A stretch of 64,000 nucleotides of DNA from assembly GCA_040954595.2 (NCBI GenBank), contig CM082591.2, positions 11,284,001 to 11,348,000 of the forward strand, written 5' to 3'. The position numbers and the translations under genes are program-made. Position 1 is the stretch's first letter. Each line of letters starts with the position of its first letter. The DNA comes from Balanoglossus misakiensis (taxonomy: Eukaryota; Hemichordata). A model generated the notes under the pieces. It searched no databases. It saw only the letters and a list, made by a program, of their open reading frames with translations, and was not told the DNA's origin. Positions 24,901-33,899 of this stretch are shown here, one piece after another.

Positions 24901-27900
24901 ATCAGCTAAATTCGCGGCTTTGTAATTCAAAAACCTAACGCAATGACTCCTACATTTTATTACGGATTTTCATTACACATACAAAGGAGAAACCGAAAAT
25001 CCACAATTAAAAGAAATGACAATACTTTCAGTTTTACGAATTGTACACCCTTAAACATTTTGGAATGATATCTGTGAGAAAAATGCAAGTCTTATAAAAT
25101 GATTTCTATACTCATGGATCATGACTATGGCTTCACTACCTCAACATACACAATGCAAAAGAATCCATCTCCTACAATAAAACCATCCCACCCCAATAAT
25201 GAACCTGGCCCTCTGCTTAACATTGTAGATAACAGAATAAAGTGAGTTAAAAGTAAAACTCCATTAGATGTATCTTTTCGCTATGTTTAAAACATTTTTT
25301 GTTTGGTGTACTTACTGCAGTTTCATGTTCAAATTACTGTAATACATTCTAGATAACAGAATAAAATCAGTTAAATATACTCTTCAAGTTCCCTGCAATT
25401 TCTAATAAAATGATTTGCTCAGAAAGTTCGGGGAACATGATGCATATGTTGAACTAATAGTTTTGCTTATAACAGACTGCACACTCAGACTGTAAACTTT
25501 AGCATAAGAAAGGAAGTCTCTCTTGACATTGTTTCAAACGTCAAATTAATTCTGGTCAAATAATCAAGCCCATTTGGGCTATTTTTTCAGTATCTTTGTC
25601 CCATGTATCAACTCTGGTTTTTTGTTCTGCTCTGGAAAGTTTTATGAAATGTTTAGACTTTAATTGTTGTTGTCAAATGAATTCATTAGTCCAGACTTGA
25701 GTTCATATTGTAACAACGACAATGCTGATTACAACAAAATGGCTGTCTGTATTGTGTACCTCAATACTGAGTTTTTCTTTATGCTTTACAGAGTAGAACA
25801 AGAAGTAACAGTTGATACCCTAAACAAAAGTATTCAGAGAAGAACCCAAAAATGGAGTTACTGAGCTTTAAAGTGATTTCAATAATCTCCAAAGTGAAAA
25901 GCTTGGATTGGCTGAGGCTCCTGTAGTCATGTTACCTGTAGGTAGATTGACACAGATGACAATGTTTGACTGTTTACACTTTTCTTTGTTTGATCTTTTA
26001 GAGGAATATTCAAGCACTGCAGAAGAATCTAGAGATGGCACAGAAAAAAGAACTTGAATTGAAACAACAGCAAGATCAACATGCAAGACAAAGTCAACTC
26101 ATAGCACAAAGACAACAACAACAACAGCAATTACAAAGATTACAACAACAGAGAGCCCAACAACAACAACAACAACAGCAGCAGCAGCAACAAGCAGTGC
26201 AAGCACAGCCATCCAATATACAATCAACAAATCAACAACTAAGACACCTCTTACTTAGTCAACAAGTAAGTTGTCACAATAATGTGTACAGTGAATATTT
26301 GAAACCCACGACTGATACCTGTATCACTCCTGGGAATTGTTAAGTAGGGAAAATGAAATATTTTTTTCTATAAAAGGGGCTTTCTTGATGTTATAAAAAA
26401 AACATGGTCTATGTCATTCCCAAAATCATTTTAATGTATAGGGGACCTGACTCATTGAGTTAGAAAGTTACACAGAAGAAATTCCATGCACAATTAGCCC
26501 AAAGCAGACCTTAATTACAGACAGAGTAATACAACACATCTTGTCTCTAGTGTGGAAACACTGATGATAACCTCTGGTAGACAGTTTGAAAGACCGACAA
26601 TCGTCTTATGCGCATGTGCGTAATTTCGCGTGTACAAACATCAAGTCCCATCCAAATTTTCTGCAAATATTGTGTTCAGTGCATTCAAATAGTGCACTGC
26701 CTTCGCTTCCTTCCGTATTTCATGCACAATGTTTAAGTAGACTTTACTTGTGACCCTTCTTTTCACCCAGTTTGCTCTCTTTTCCCAAACTCCAACACAG
26801 ACTATGGTCACCGCCATCTTGTCTGTTGTTAGGACAGCACACTGTCTTATGGCATTGACTGTATAACATTTTTGTAACCAAGAGTCTCTGGTTTGGCACA
26901 TGCGCGTTAGTGTTCTCCCCAGAGCAATTAAAGCATGGTGGCCACCACTCTTTAATTTTGAGAAGACAATAGAACTTAAATAACATAACAATTGATAACA
27001 TTGTTATGCAAATTAACCTGTAAAGGCTGCCTTGGCCAGCTATGACGGAACCCTTATTAATACTTCACGAGGAGGCTCGTCCTAACGCAAAATTTTTATT
27101 ACAGATTGAACTTTCTCTTCAAGCTCTTTTCTCTTAACTCTGCATTTCTTTGCAGTTTTTGCTCTTTTTTGAACAGTTGTATAAGCTCAGCTTTGTCCAT
27201 CATTTTAAATTTCTTATGTCTGATGTTATTATCTTCATTACTTGCACGTTCCCTTTCATTCATTTTTCTCTTTAACAGTAGGCATCTTGAACAAGTGGTT
27301 GACAAACGGCCGAAAAGTTCACAGTTGTTGCTTCTCATTTTTAGGTCCCATTGGTTTTTACCACGGGACCTTATGGGATCGGTTGCGTCTGTATGTATGG
27401 ATGGAAGGATGTATGTATGGATGTATGGATGGATGTATGTCTGTATGTCCGTCCACAATCTGATTAAAATCAGATGTAGGGAACGGCGACTTGGTTATTT
27501 TATGCTGTCGCCTCACACTACATCTGACCAACTCTCAATGGAGATCTCGCTGAACTCTACGAGAATTACTGGGAATCTAATCCAATCAGAAGGCGCCTTA
27601 TAGCAAATGAAAGGCAACCCACAATCACATGACCTGGCCCCTTGCGGTTGTTACCATGGAGCTACCACAGACATATATCCCGGGCGCGAGAGTCGAATCA
27701 GCGTGGGGAATGGTTTCGAGCCAGTTCAGCGTGACGACTGAACCTCCACCGGTCAACGAAATGTATAAGACGTGGCAACAAGTCGCAGTACAATTGTTAG
27801 AGAATCGATTACATTTGTGTAAGGCCGTCCCAGGGAGAGATTCTGTCGCCACGATCGTTTGTATACACGAGAGTGCACTGACTTGACTAGCTCTGCGTGC

Positions 27901-30129
27901 AGGTCTGTGTGTTCCCGGCGTTACACGGATGTTAGAAGAAGTTAATCGCATCATATTTGGGGTCGGTTGAAGTAGACAGGGAAAGGATTTTGCTTCGATA
28001 AAATCGAATTTCGACAGAAAAAGCTGCGGTCGGGCGTCCGGGTCCGGACCGCAGACGCACCAGTTTTGTCTATGGGGCCTTATGCAGGGCTGTGGTGTGT
28101 CGGGAACACATAGAATTGAACGCGGAGCTATGACTTGACATTCCTTAGCCGAAGTTAGCGTGAAATTTGGTTTATTTTTTATAAACTTTTACATGAAGTA
28201 CGTCATTTTCCCGACTGGCAACATGACTACGAGGGCGAACGTGACTTGTTAGGAGAGTTTATAAATGATCAACGACAGTTCATCATTTGTATATGGCTAC
28301 AGCTCGACGTTTCCACTGCTCTGCGAAAACCACTCGCATACGATGACGCCAAACAAAGAAAGATACCATGGGATTACATGTAATTGTTCACAAGAGAAAG
28401 CCAATCTTTCGTATTCTGTGCGATACTCGAAGTCAACAACAACATTTCTCCCATCTCCCAGTGCAATTCTTTAGTCGGCATAACACGCAATCTGATTGGC
28501 CGGGTCGGAACACGAGAGTTGAGCGGGATCTCCATTGAGAGTTGGTCAGATGTAGTGTGAGGCGACAGCATAAAAAAACCAAGTCGCCGTTCCCTACATC
28601 TGATTTTAATCAGATTGGTCCGTCCACATCAAAAACTTGAAAACCGCTGCGTGTATAACCTTGATATTTGGTGAGCTGATGCAGGCTGGGCTGTAGATGG
28701 TAGTTTGTTCAAATGAAGGTGTCATCGCCAAAAATATGCAAATTAGCTGGAAAAATGTGAATTTGGTCAAAACTCAGTAACTCAAGAACTACTGGTCAGA
28801 TTGCTTTGCAAAGTGGTGTGTATTTACTTTATTGAGTTGTTTTAATTAGGCAGGAACTCCCTCCTGTGTTTCATATAAACACAGCAAATTCCTGAATGAT
28901 TACATAACTGCCTAAGTTTTATAGAGGCCAGCTGTTCTATTTAGTGTATGTACAGTACATATGCCATTGGCAGCTTATGGGTCAGTCAGTGTTTGCCCAT
29001 TGATCTCTCTCTATGTGTGTGTGTGTGTCTGTCTGTCTGTATATGGCCATGTACTCCAGTGTAGACTTTTTCTTGTGTAATCCCTCAATGGGACCGCCGT
29101 GTCCTTGACGCGATTTTTGTAATTTCTTGGTCCAATATTTTCCATTTCTCTTCGTGGCCTTGGCTGGTAACTGTGGATCGGGTCCACTCAAATCCAGAGC
29201 ATAATGGTGTATTTGATATCATATCCATTAAAGCATTCATCTGATGGATATTTGAACCATTCTGACAGAACCATTGTGACAACAACGCTTTCCCGAAATC
29301 CTGGGGAGGCCACTGACGATCATCACCCTTTAACAAAGTGTGCTTTGAAATTTGATCACACTGTTTCCAAAAAGCCTACATCTAATTATATGGTGAATTA
29401 AAGCTGCAAGCAGTGTTTGTTGGGAACAAGCAATTCCCAGGATTCCCACAGAATATCAAGGATTATTTGTTGTGGATGCTGAGATATGGCAAAAGTAGAG
29501 CAAACGTCACCCAGAGGTCACCCAAAATTTTGTCAAAAATTATTGATCATAAACTGAACTATGTCCACAAAAACTAGACTTCTTACTTTATTGGTTAGCC
29601 TAAAATGAGGTGTGTACATAATTAATGAGGTCAACATTGGTCAATGTGGTCCAGAAATTAACAATAATATTTTAGATGTGGCCTAAATCTATTCACCAAA
29701 GTACATTTACTTTATGCTGCCATAAATTTCAGTCAGATTAACAAATGTGATCAATGTGAAAGAGAGCCGTCTCCTGATATATTGCCACTTTCTGTGAAGT
29801 GACTTTAAAAAGAAAATCATTTTGTTTGCATTCAACAGCAGCAGCAACAGCAGCAGCAACAACAAGCCAGCGGTACACAAGCAACCATTCCACCACCACA
29901 ACAACAACCAGCAGCAACACAACAAACATGGCAACAGCAACAGCAGTTCTTACAACAACAGCAATCACAACAACAACAACAACAACAGCTGTTGCTAGGA
30001 CAGCAGGCACGGCCACGACCACAGGTACCTCAGATGAGCTTGGCACCCAGCATGCAACAAACACAGCAACAATCAAGTAGTAGTCTGCTGGCTGATGACA
30101 TGAGTCTTTTTGATATTCTGAATCAATAA
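9802..30129 (+). CDS. MED25: Mediator subunit MED25, 3' part of gene (exons joined)
   Basis: Eight good exons plus one probable short exon, all phase 0 with respect to each other, encode about 630 residues. MED25 is a metazoan and plant Mediator subunit whose ACID domain binds transactivators. In order: a Ser/Thr/Gln-rich linker; the ACID domain (from WRGALEWQE in the exon at 10173 through [30 protein letters not shown] and the AGCVHF...VITNHK exon at 16564); a glutamine-rich tail; an LRHLL (LxxLL-type) motif at about 26241; and a C-terminus [14 protein letters not shown] that parallels the acidic-hydrophobic end of vertebrate MED25. The N-terminal von Willebrand A domain is absent from this window and is expected upstream. 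Compared with vertebrate MED25, the C-terminal region is glutamine-rich rather than proline-rich. Introns carry many transposons. Confidence 0.93.
10173..10322 (+). CDS. MED25: MED25 exon: start of ACID domain
   Basis: Acceptor AG at 10171-10172 and donor GT at 10323; exactly 50 codons. A short glutamine run precedes [12 protein letters not shown], the conserved first strand of the ACID/PTOV fold (vertebrate form W-S-G-x-L-E-W-Q-E). Confidence 0.92.
10781..12238. repeat. Dispersed repeat rich in AGGTCA half sites
   Basis: It begins AAAGCTGCGAGCAGC and GGGCCCAAGCGCT and ends with a hairpin whose two arms read GGGCCCAAGCGC and GCGCTTGGGCCC (12210-12238). Inside, a diverged unit of roughly 240 bp recurs, each with AGGTCAAAGGTCA-type direct repeats (near 10922, 11160, 11306, 11432) and phrases such as ATTAATGAGGTCA. 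A second half (11575-12060) repeats the phrase TCCAATATGGCC(G/A)CC. A shorter relative lies at 29396-29680. It is probably a non-autonomous transposon within a MED25 intron; the superfamily is unknown. Confidence 0.6.
12239..13252. other. MED25 intron, nothing recognised
   Basis: AT-rich intron sequence up to the acceptor at 13251-13252. Short minus-strand frames show no known domain. Confidence 0.5.
13253..13396 (+). CDS. MED25: MED25 exon: ACID domain
   Basis: Acceptor TTTTTCAG ending at 13252 and donor GT at 13397; 48 codons. It encodes [16 protein letters not shown]... to [12 protein letters not shown], matching the ACID segment that in vertebrates ends [15 protein letters not shown]. 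Confidence 0.95.
13737..13844 (+). CDS. MED25: MED25 exon: ACID domain
   Basis: Acceptor CCCCACAG ending at 13736 and donor GTAAGT at 13845; 36 codons. It encodes [15 protein letters not shown]...[12 protein letters not shown], corresponding to the LGPLFRNSR and YRIMGNGF parts of the vertebrate ACID domain. Confidence 0.95.
13930..14274. mobile_element. 345-bp TTAA hairpin MITE
   Basis: TTAA at 13926-13929 and 14275-14278 flank termini AGGGACAAAGTCTC and GAGACTTTGTCCCT. The arms stay complementary for well over 100 bp, so almost the whole element can fold into one hairpin. It is non-coding, sits in a MED25 intron, and suits a Kolobok- or piggyBac-mobilised MITE. Confidence 0.85.
14413..15501. 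mobile_element. 1089-bp TTAA element
   Basis: TTAA at 14409-14412 and 15502-15505 flank short inverted termini AGGCGGAAC and GTTCCGCCT. Near the right end there is a perfect 22-bp palindrome (15471-15492, centred on GGGCCC). Open frames of 174 codons (14934-15458, -) and 70 codons (15013-15225, +) show no known motif. It is inserted in another repeat that begins near 14347 (CAGTCAAACCTGTCTAA). Confidence 0.7.
15786..16533. mobile_element. 748-bp TTAA element, piggyBac-like ends
   Basis: TTAA at 15782-15785 and 16534-16537 flank imperfect inverted termini CCCTTAAAGTGC and GACGCTTTGAGGG. A CCC start with TTAA duplication is typical of piggyBac ends. The middle is CpG-rich (around 15970-16060) and the right part has repeated TATACACCGAC motifs. 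No transposase was seen. Confidence 0.55.
16564..16755 (+). CDS. MED25: MED25 exon: end of ACID domain
   Basis: Acceptor CAG ending at 16563 and donor GTATGT at 16756; 64 codons. It encodes [21 protein letters not shown]..., then [18 protein letters not shown] and NVITNHK. This matches the last part of the vertebrate ACID domain almost residue for residue, followed by a short Lys/Gln-rich stretch. Confidence 0.96.
16785..17126. repeat. Inverted-repeat element with perfect 28-bp arms
   Basis: Positions 16785-16812 and 17099-17126 are perfect reverse complements (left arm starts GTAAGTAAATTC). The roughly 286-bp loop has no gene. It lies just 3' of the ACID exon's donor. It is probably a small MITE; a flanking duplication was not found. 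Confidence 0.6.
17734..18033 (+). CDS. MED25: MED25 exon: glutamine-rich region
   Basis: Acceptor CTTAG ending at 17733 and donor GTAAGT at 18034; exactly 100 codons in phase 0. The product is dominated by glutamine runs with Ser/Thr spacers ([20 protein letters not shown]) and ends [13 protein letters not shown]. The frame is fixed by phase with the preceding exon. CAG and CAA codons are mixed. Confidence 0.85.
18141..19357. mobile_element. 1.2 kb long-TIR transposon with 9-bp duplication, copy 1
   Basis: Flanked by GCTTAACCC on both sides (18132-18140 and 19358-19366). Inverted termini of about 100 bp start CAATCTGATTAAAATCAG and include GTAGGGAACGGCGACG. The long TIR and 9-bp duplication fit non-autonomous Mutator-like elements. 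The body is the reverse complement of the copy at 27456-28617. A 72-codon minus-strand frame (18267-18485) is conserved in both copies, but it carries no transposase motif. Confidence 0.85.
19367..20495. other. MED25 intron, nothing recognised
   Basis: AT-rich intron DNA ending in a T-rich tract before the acceptor at 20494-20495. No repeat structure could be delimited. Confidence 0.5.
20496..20555 (+). CDS. MED25: Probable short MED25 exon with GC donor
   Basis: Twenty codons ([20 protein letters not shown]) lie between a TCTAG acceptor (ends 20495) and GCAAGT at 20556, a typical minor GC-AG donor. Its phase 0 borders match both neighbours, and inclusion keeps the frame. Skipping it would also keep the frame, so it may be alternative. 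I do not recognise the peptide in other MED25 proteins. Confidence 0.5.
20556..21689. other. MED25 intron, nothing recognised
   Basis: Ordinary AT-rich intron sequence before the palindromic repeat cluster at 21690. No exon or defined repeat was seen. Confidence 0.5.
21690..23096. repeat. Hyper-palindromic 382-bp tandem repeat, about 3 copies
   Basis: Three inverted-repeat units (about 21690-22030, 22270-22490, 22650-22870) each run from GAACACCTATTGCCTGGCC to GGCCAGGCCATAGGTGTT. Their inner arms read CTGTGAGTTACCAGAATCA and the reverse complement, and fold back around CGAGGCCGTAGGCCGAGG. Units two and three are 382 bp apart. Unit one carries an extra 69-bp motif (GGCCGTTTATTACCCCCGAG...) in about three tandem copies. 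Spacers are bounded by TAGCATGAGGTATATTATA and its inverse, suggesting the terminal repeats of a MITE that became tandem. Confidence 0.8.
23097..24219. other. MED25 intron, nothing recognised
   Basis: AT-rich intron sequence with no exon, hairpin or repeat that I could delimit. Confidence 0.5.
24220..25050. mobile_element. Older inverted copy C of the 412-bp TTAA MITE, interrupted
   Basis: Read in reverse, 25050 down to 24659 and then 24237 down to 24220 follow copy A end to end, but with many substitutions. It is interrupted by the young copy B at 24242-24654, which inserted at a TTAA created within copy C (ancestral ACATAAACC, here ACATTAACT). The right flank still has TTAA (25051-25054); the left one has decayed. 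Confidence 0.7.
24242..24654. mobile_element. 413-bp TTAA MITE, copy B
   Basis: Flanked by TTAA (24238-24241 and 24655-24658) with termini GGATGTACG and CGTACATCC. It is nearly identical to copy A at 9197-9608 and in the same orientation. It is nested inside the older copy C. Confidence 0.85.
25055..26001. other. MED25 intron with a relative of 9060-9760
   Basis: About 25580-25850 resembles the sequence flanking MITE copy A (9060-9180 and 9640-9760), sharing TTTGTTCTGCTCTGG and TTTACAGAGTAGAA. Otherwise nothing is recognised before the acceptor at 26000-26001. Confidence 0.4.
26002..26265 (+). CDS. MED25: MED25 exon: coiled Gln-rich region with LxxLL
   Basis: Acceptor TTTTAG ending at 26001 and donor GTAAGT at 26266; 88 codons. 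It starts [23 protein letters not shown], a likely helix, then long Q runs, and closes with [12 protein letters not shown]. That parallels the vertebrate NPQLRSLLLN segment containing the LxxLL nuclear-receptor box. Phase is 0 at both ends. Confidence 0.9.
26266..27389. other. MED25 intron, nothing firmly recognised
   Basis: The minus-strand frames at 26641-27001 look like chance frames. On the minus strand 27300-27100 encodes a charged, helix-like [20 protein letters not shown] peptide. It could be a fragment of a decayed element, but the match is not to a named family. Confidence 0.35.
27390..27450. repeat. (TATG/GATG)n microsatellite
   Basis: Tetranucleotide repeats of TATG and GATG run up to the target duplication of the element at 27456. 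Sequence resuming after the element (28618 on) continues the host repeat, so the transposon inserted at the microsatellite's edge. Confidence 0.85.
27456..28617. mobile_element. 1.16 kb long-TIR transposon with 9-bp duplication, copy 2
   Basis: Flanked by GTCCGTCCA at 27447-27455 and 28618-28626. Termini are the same as copy 1 (CAATCTGATTAAAATCAG). The body is inverted relative to 18141-19357 and 55 bp shorter. A conserved 69-codon frame (28265-28474, +) matches the frame in copy 1, but it has no known domain. It is probably a non-autonomous Mutator-like element. Confidence 0.85.
28627..29395. other. MED25 intron, nothing firmly recognised
   Basis: It begins with the second half of the repeat split by copy 2 and contains a short (GT)n/(CTGT)n tract near 29011-29040. 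Minus-strand frames around 29085-29336 are not recognised. Confidence 0.4.
29396..29680. repeat. Shorter relative of the AGGTCA-rich repeat
   Basis: Starts TTAAAGCTGCAAGCAG and later has CACCCAGAGGTCACCC and CATAATTAATGAGGTCA, matching the order of motifs at 10781-11330. It is diverged and truncated, and lies in the last MED25 intron. Confidence 0.6.
29839..30129 (+). CDS. MED25: MED25 last exon: Q-rich tail and stop
   Basis: Acceptor CAACAG ending at 29838; 96 codons then TAA at 30127-30129. Polyglutamine tracts alternate with short PPP, QQTW and QQFL elements. The end [17 protein letters not shown] recalls the vertebrate MED25 end (MEDDILMDLI), an acidic-hydrophobic helix. The reading frame is set by phase and by this conserved end. 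Confidence 0.92.
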   Translation, partial: QQQQQQQQQASGTQATIPPPQQQPAATQQTWQQQQQFLQQQQSQQQQQQQLLLGQQARPRPQVPQMSLAPSMQQTQQQSSSSLLADDMSLFDILNQ

Positions 30130-30876
30130 ATTCATACAGGAAACTGACTATAATGAACAGGAGACTGTTCATGCCTTCATTACCATTGTAACTTCTATAT
30201 ACTAAATGAAACCCAGATCCCCAAAGAAATGTCAGAAATTTCTCAAGGTATGCAGGAATTTTCAAATATTCCAGACAGTCAAGTGTTGGGGATTTGGAAT
30301 ATTTATCATTCTCATCAGTATTTCCTGTACACACACATCCATTCCAAAGCTATCACCTCCATTCATTCTTCAGTGTTAAGTTCCTTGATTATAAAAAATA
30401 ATAATTTTTAAACAGATCAAATAACACAGAATGGTTATTCCAGTGTAGTAACACAATAGACTTGTTCTGTACTAATTCTTCCATTAGCTTTACTTTGTTT
30501 CCATCTTAATGCCTTATTTTAATATGACCATATTTGTATGCTATGACACATGTAACTGGTTTTCAGTGTCTATTGTTATACAAAGTCTGCCATACACAAA
30601 GCAACTATGCATTGTCTTCTGGTGTGAAAAAAGATACCAAGGATGTAAATGGAAAGATTTTGAAGATGTATATGAAAGAATTTCAGTTTTATGTATATTT
30701 TTGTATTTCAAATATAGTTTTGAGACAAGATGTAGACAGGAATGGTTGACTTTGAAAGTGATATGGCAGTCATGTTGATACAACAATGGATGCCTATAAG
30801 TCTAAATATTATGAGTGAAGGTTAGATGGTTGCCATGGCAACTGTAGAGTCAAAGTGGTGATCATGATGCAATAAA
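30130..30876 (+). terminator. MED25 3' UTR with candidate poly(A) signals
   Basis: AATAAA overlaps the stop codon (30125-30130), which is too early to be the usual signal. The next canonical AATAAA is at 30871-30876. I cannot tell which of these, or later ones such as near 33670, is used. No gene is seen in this stretch. Confidence 0.4.
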
Positions 30877-31244
30877 CAGTTTGCCAACACCAAAGGATGC
30901 AGAAACTTAAACATCATGTTAAAGAATGCATAGGTTTTGCTCATCCCACAGTATGAAAGTATTTCTTGTCAGTAATAATGGTATTTCAAGTTCATAATGT
31001 GTTATCTTCCATCGTCAATATTTCATTAGTCTAGTTGTATAAAACGGGAAATTTTCACAAGCGATAAATTTGCATGAACTACCCAAGAACCAAAAAATTC
31101 GAAAAACAACAAGTCACTTAAAAAAATGTTTTTAGCATAAAATGATGCAGTGAAATACGAGAACACGAAAATTAATCATTGTGTAACAGTTCCTACTTTT
31201 GATATTGCACAAATTTCCTGTCGCGAAAATTTCCTGTATTACAG

Positions 31245-31627
31245 TATGTAGCCATATTTTTTCCGCTTTCAATACTAACACCCGGATATCATGCATGCCA
31301 CTGGCCCAATAAAACCCCATACCCCTTGCTGGGAATTGTGATGTAACTAGCGTCTCCATAGAAGTCACTCACATAAACTGAGCAATGGTGATTGCTTGTA
31401 AGATTAAAGTGAAGGCAGAGCTAATTTAAATTCAAAATGGTACCCATCCTTAATCGAACATATGTATTCTTTGACCAATCATTGGAAAAACAAAGTCTGT
31501 AATTGACTTCAAGGGGACGCTAGTTACATCACACCTAGCAAGGGGTGTCAGGCTTCATTGGACCAGTGGCATACATGACGCTAGACTTTAGTTTGTGGAG
31601 GCAAAGCAGACAAAAAACGGCTATGTA
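31245..31627. repeat. Inverted-repeat element with about 105-bp arms
   Basis: The left arm (31245-31350) and right arm (31513-31627) are imperfect reverse complements. They share GATGTAACTAGCGTC, CCCCTTGCT and ATGCCACTGG blocks. It is probably an old MITE; the ends are not exact. Confidence 0.6.
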
Positions 31628-31705
31628 CTAGACTAATATTTCATTAACGCCTGATCATTAATCTGGAGACTGTATCTCTAAAGTTGCTGTCTATCTCTCC
31701 CTTAA

Positions 31706-31960
31706 GGCTGCCGCACACAAGAGAAATCAGCTGAGCAAAACGTCATTCGAGGAATTTTGCCTGAAGCAAGTTTCTCTCGTGTGTGGTGGTTTTGAGTAAT
31801 TTTCCTCACAAGGAAAACATATCAAACATGTTGAATATCGTGATCCGCGGCACAAAAGTAAAAAGATCAGGAAAAATTGGCCGCGCACAGGAGGAAAATT
31901 GCTGAGCAAAATTCCTTGAATGACTTTTTGCTCAGCTAATTTCTCTCGTATGCGGTGGCC
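31706..31960. mobile_element. 255-bp hairpin MITE
   Basis: The outer arms of about 55 bp are complementary with few mismatches: GGCTGCCGCACAC on the left and its counterpart GTATGCGGTGGCC on the right, both enclosing GAGAAAT(C/T)AGCTGAGC. TTAA precedes the left end (31702-31705), but the right flank reads TTTC, so the duplication has decayed. Confidence 0.7.
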
Positions 31961-33873
31961 TTTCACAGCAATAGACAGCACTATGAGTGACTGAACTTCC
32001 AGTTGTATACCAATCATTTGTATAACCCAATCATAGACTTCATGTTATTGTTCATTTATCCATCCAATTTTGATACTCTTGTGTTCAGTGGAGCGTTAAC
32101 ACCAAAGAAGTCACACTATAACAGGGACAATCCAACACTTGCAAAAACATGGATTGCTCAGGTCAGCCTATCTGGTTACAGATTACCTGTGAACCAACTA
32201 CTCCAGCTATATGTGTTTCGTTATATACAGGGAATTGTAGGTTGTATGAGATGTGTTAATATTACACTCTAGCATGGGGCAATGTTCACACATATATATT
32301 TATCATGTGAAAGCCACAAAGTCACTAGCTCTTGATGTTCATTTTCTTTTTGTTGAATCATTTGATAAGTAATGACCTGCTTGCTGAAAATTGAATTGAA
32401 GCTGAACTCACAGCATATGTGTGGATATAACATGTTAATACTTCCATGTCATTATTTCTGTTACTGCGAAACGATTAAATAACACTAATGTCAAAAATAG
32501 CAATGCTGTCACTAATTTGAATGGATACCGATCCAGGGTTAACGTTTTATTGGGGAGTCTAACAGTGTTTGGAAATGTCACATTGTAATTTGAAAGATTG
32601 GGATTGGGCAGTGACAATGACATTGTTTGTGTACAGACTTTGCATGGAGATCTTTGAAAAGAGAAAAGTGATGTGTGAAAAGAATTCAGTCTGTGTGCTG
32701 ATATCAGGTGCCTTCATTCGACTCTCAAGGAACAGTTTTGTAAAACAATTTACTTTTTGTGTGTTAGCATTGGTGGGATTAATTAAGCAAATACAGGTAT
32801 ACAATTTAGATAAACATGGAAAATTACCCCAAATTTGCACTTTTCCTATGAAGGCCACATTTTTGAATTTTCTTTTCTGCAGAGATGTGTGAGTGAACAT
32901 GGTGAAAATTCACCATACAAAAGTGTTCAAATTATCAGCCATAATATTCTGGATGGAGTTACCATCGGCCTATTTTCTTGGCACTCTCACTTAACCCGTT
33001 CACCCCAGTTCCCTGTGTAGACATCCAACATTCCCATAGGAAATAATGGATTTCCATGGTGGTGAAAGGGGTAAAAAAAGCCTGTAAACTAGTTTGAAAG
33101 TTTGTGTATTAAGCATTTCAGAATCAAACTATTAGATGCGTGTGAAGAAATAAAGTCTGTTATAAGGAAGTGACCATAGTTGCCAAAGGATTAAAATCAT
33201 GTTTTTAATATCAATATTCACATAACATTGCTTTCTACTTTTCTTGAATTTCCTAACATTTTTTATTTTAACAAAAACAAGAGCCTTTCGTGACCACTTA
33301 ATGACTTTCGAAAATATTTCATGTAATCAGCCATTCATTTGTCGTTTGTGTGAAGAATGACCCCCCTGGGCTGTAGAATCATGTATAGTGCTGAAGGAGA
33401 CGCCATTCCTCCATATCTTTCATTTTGCATAAGATGCTAAGTTGGTATTTTCCACATATTGCTTATTTTATACTGAGAGTTTTGTATGTTATGCAGTTCT
33501 TAAGAAGAGCTTTTGACAAACATTTCAGTGTACTTTCAAGACTGCTAGAGTATGTAGATATCATATGCAGCATTAGGAAGGAATATCTTTGATATTTTTA
33601 TTCCAACAATTTTCCAATCATGATAAATAAGTAGACAGAGATATCATGTTAGGATTTTTGCATACTTTAAATAAATATTCTGATAAAATGAGTGCTTTTG
33701 TATGTCTCTTTGATTTCAGGTGAGGATTAGTATTTACTGTTGCTTTTTCCAGCACAGATTCCATTTAGAAGGCAATTGTGATGACCAGTATGTTCTGTCT
33801 GATTGAAGCAACTGAGTTTTCTTAGGATCTGAATATCGCTCCAACAAATGGTCTTGCTTACTTCCCTTTTTAT
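31961..33873. other. Intergenic DNA, nothing recognised
   Basis: AT-rich DNA downstream of MED25. Short frames (such as 32569-32892) have no recognisable domain. Confidence 0.4.
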
Positions 33874-33895
33874 CAGATTAAAATCAGATGTGGGG
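33874..33895. other. Possible terminal remnant of the long-TIR family
   Basis: CAGATTAAAATCAGATGTGG closely matches the outer end of the elements at 18141 and 27456. The match breaks off at the TTAA where the 719-bp element begins. It is short and partly palindromic, so chance is not excluded. Confidence 0.4.
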
Positions 33896-33899
33896 TTAA

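Noticed and set aside
29738-30334. 198-codon minus-strand frame rich in valine and alanine
   Set aside because: It is the antisense of the CAG/CAA-rich last MED25 exon; such repeats give artificial open frames on the opposite strand.
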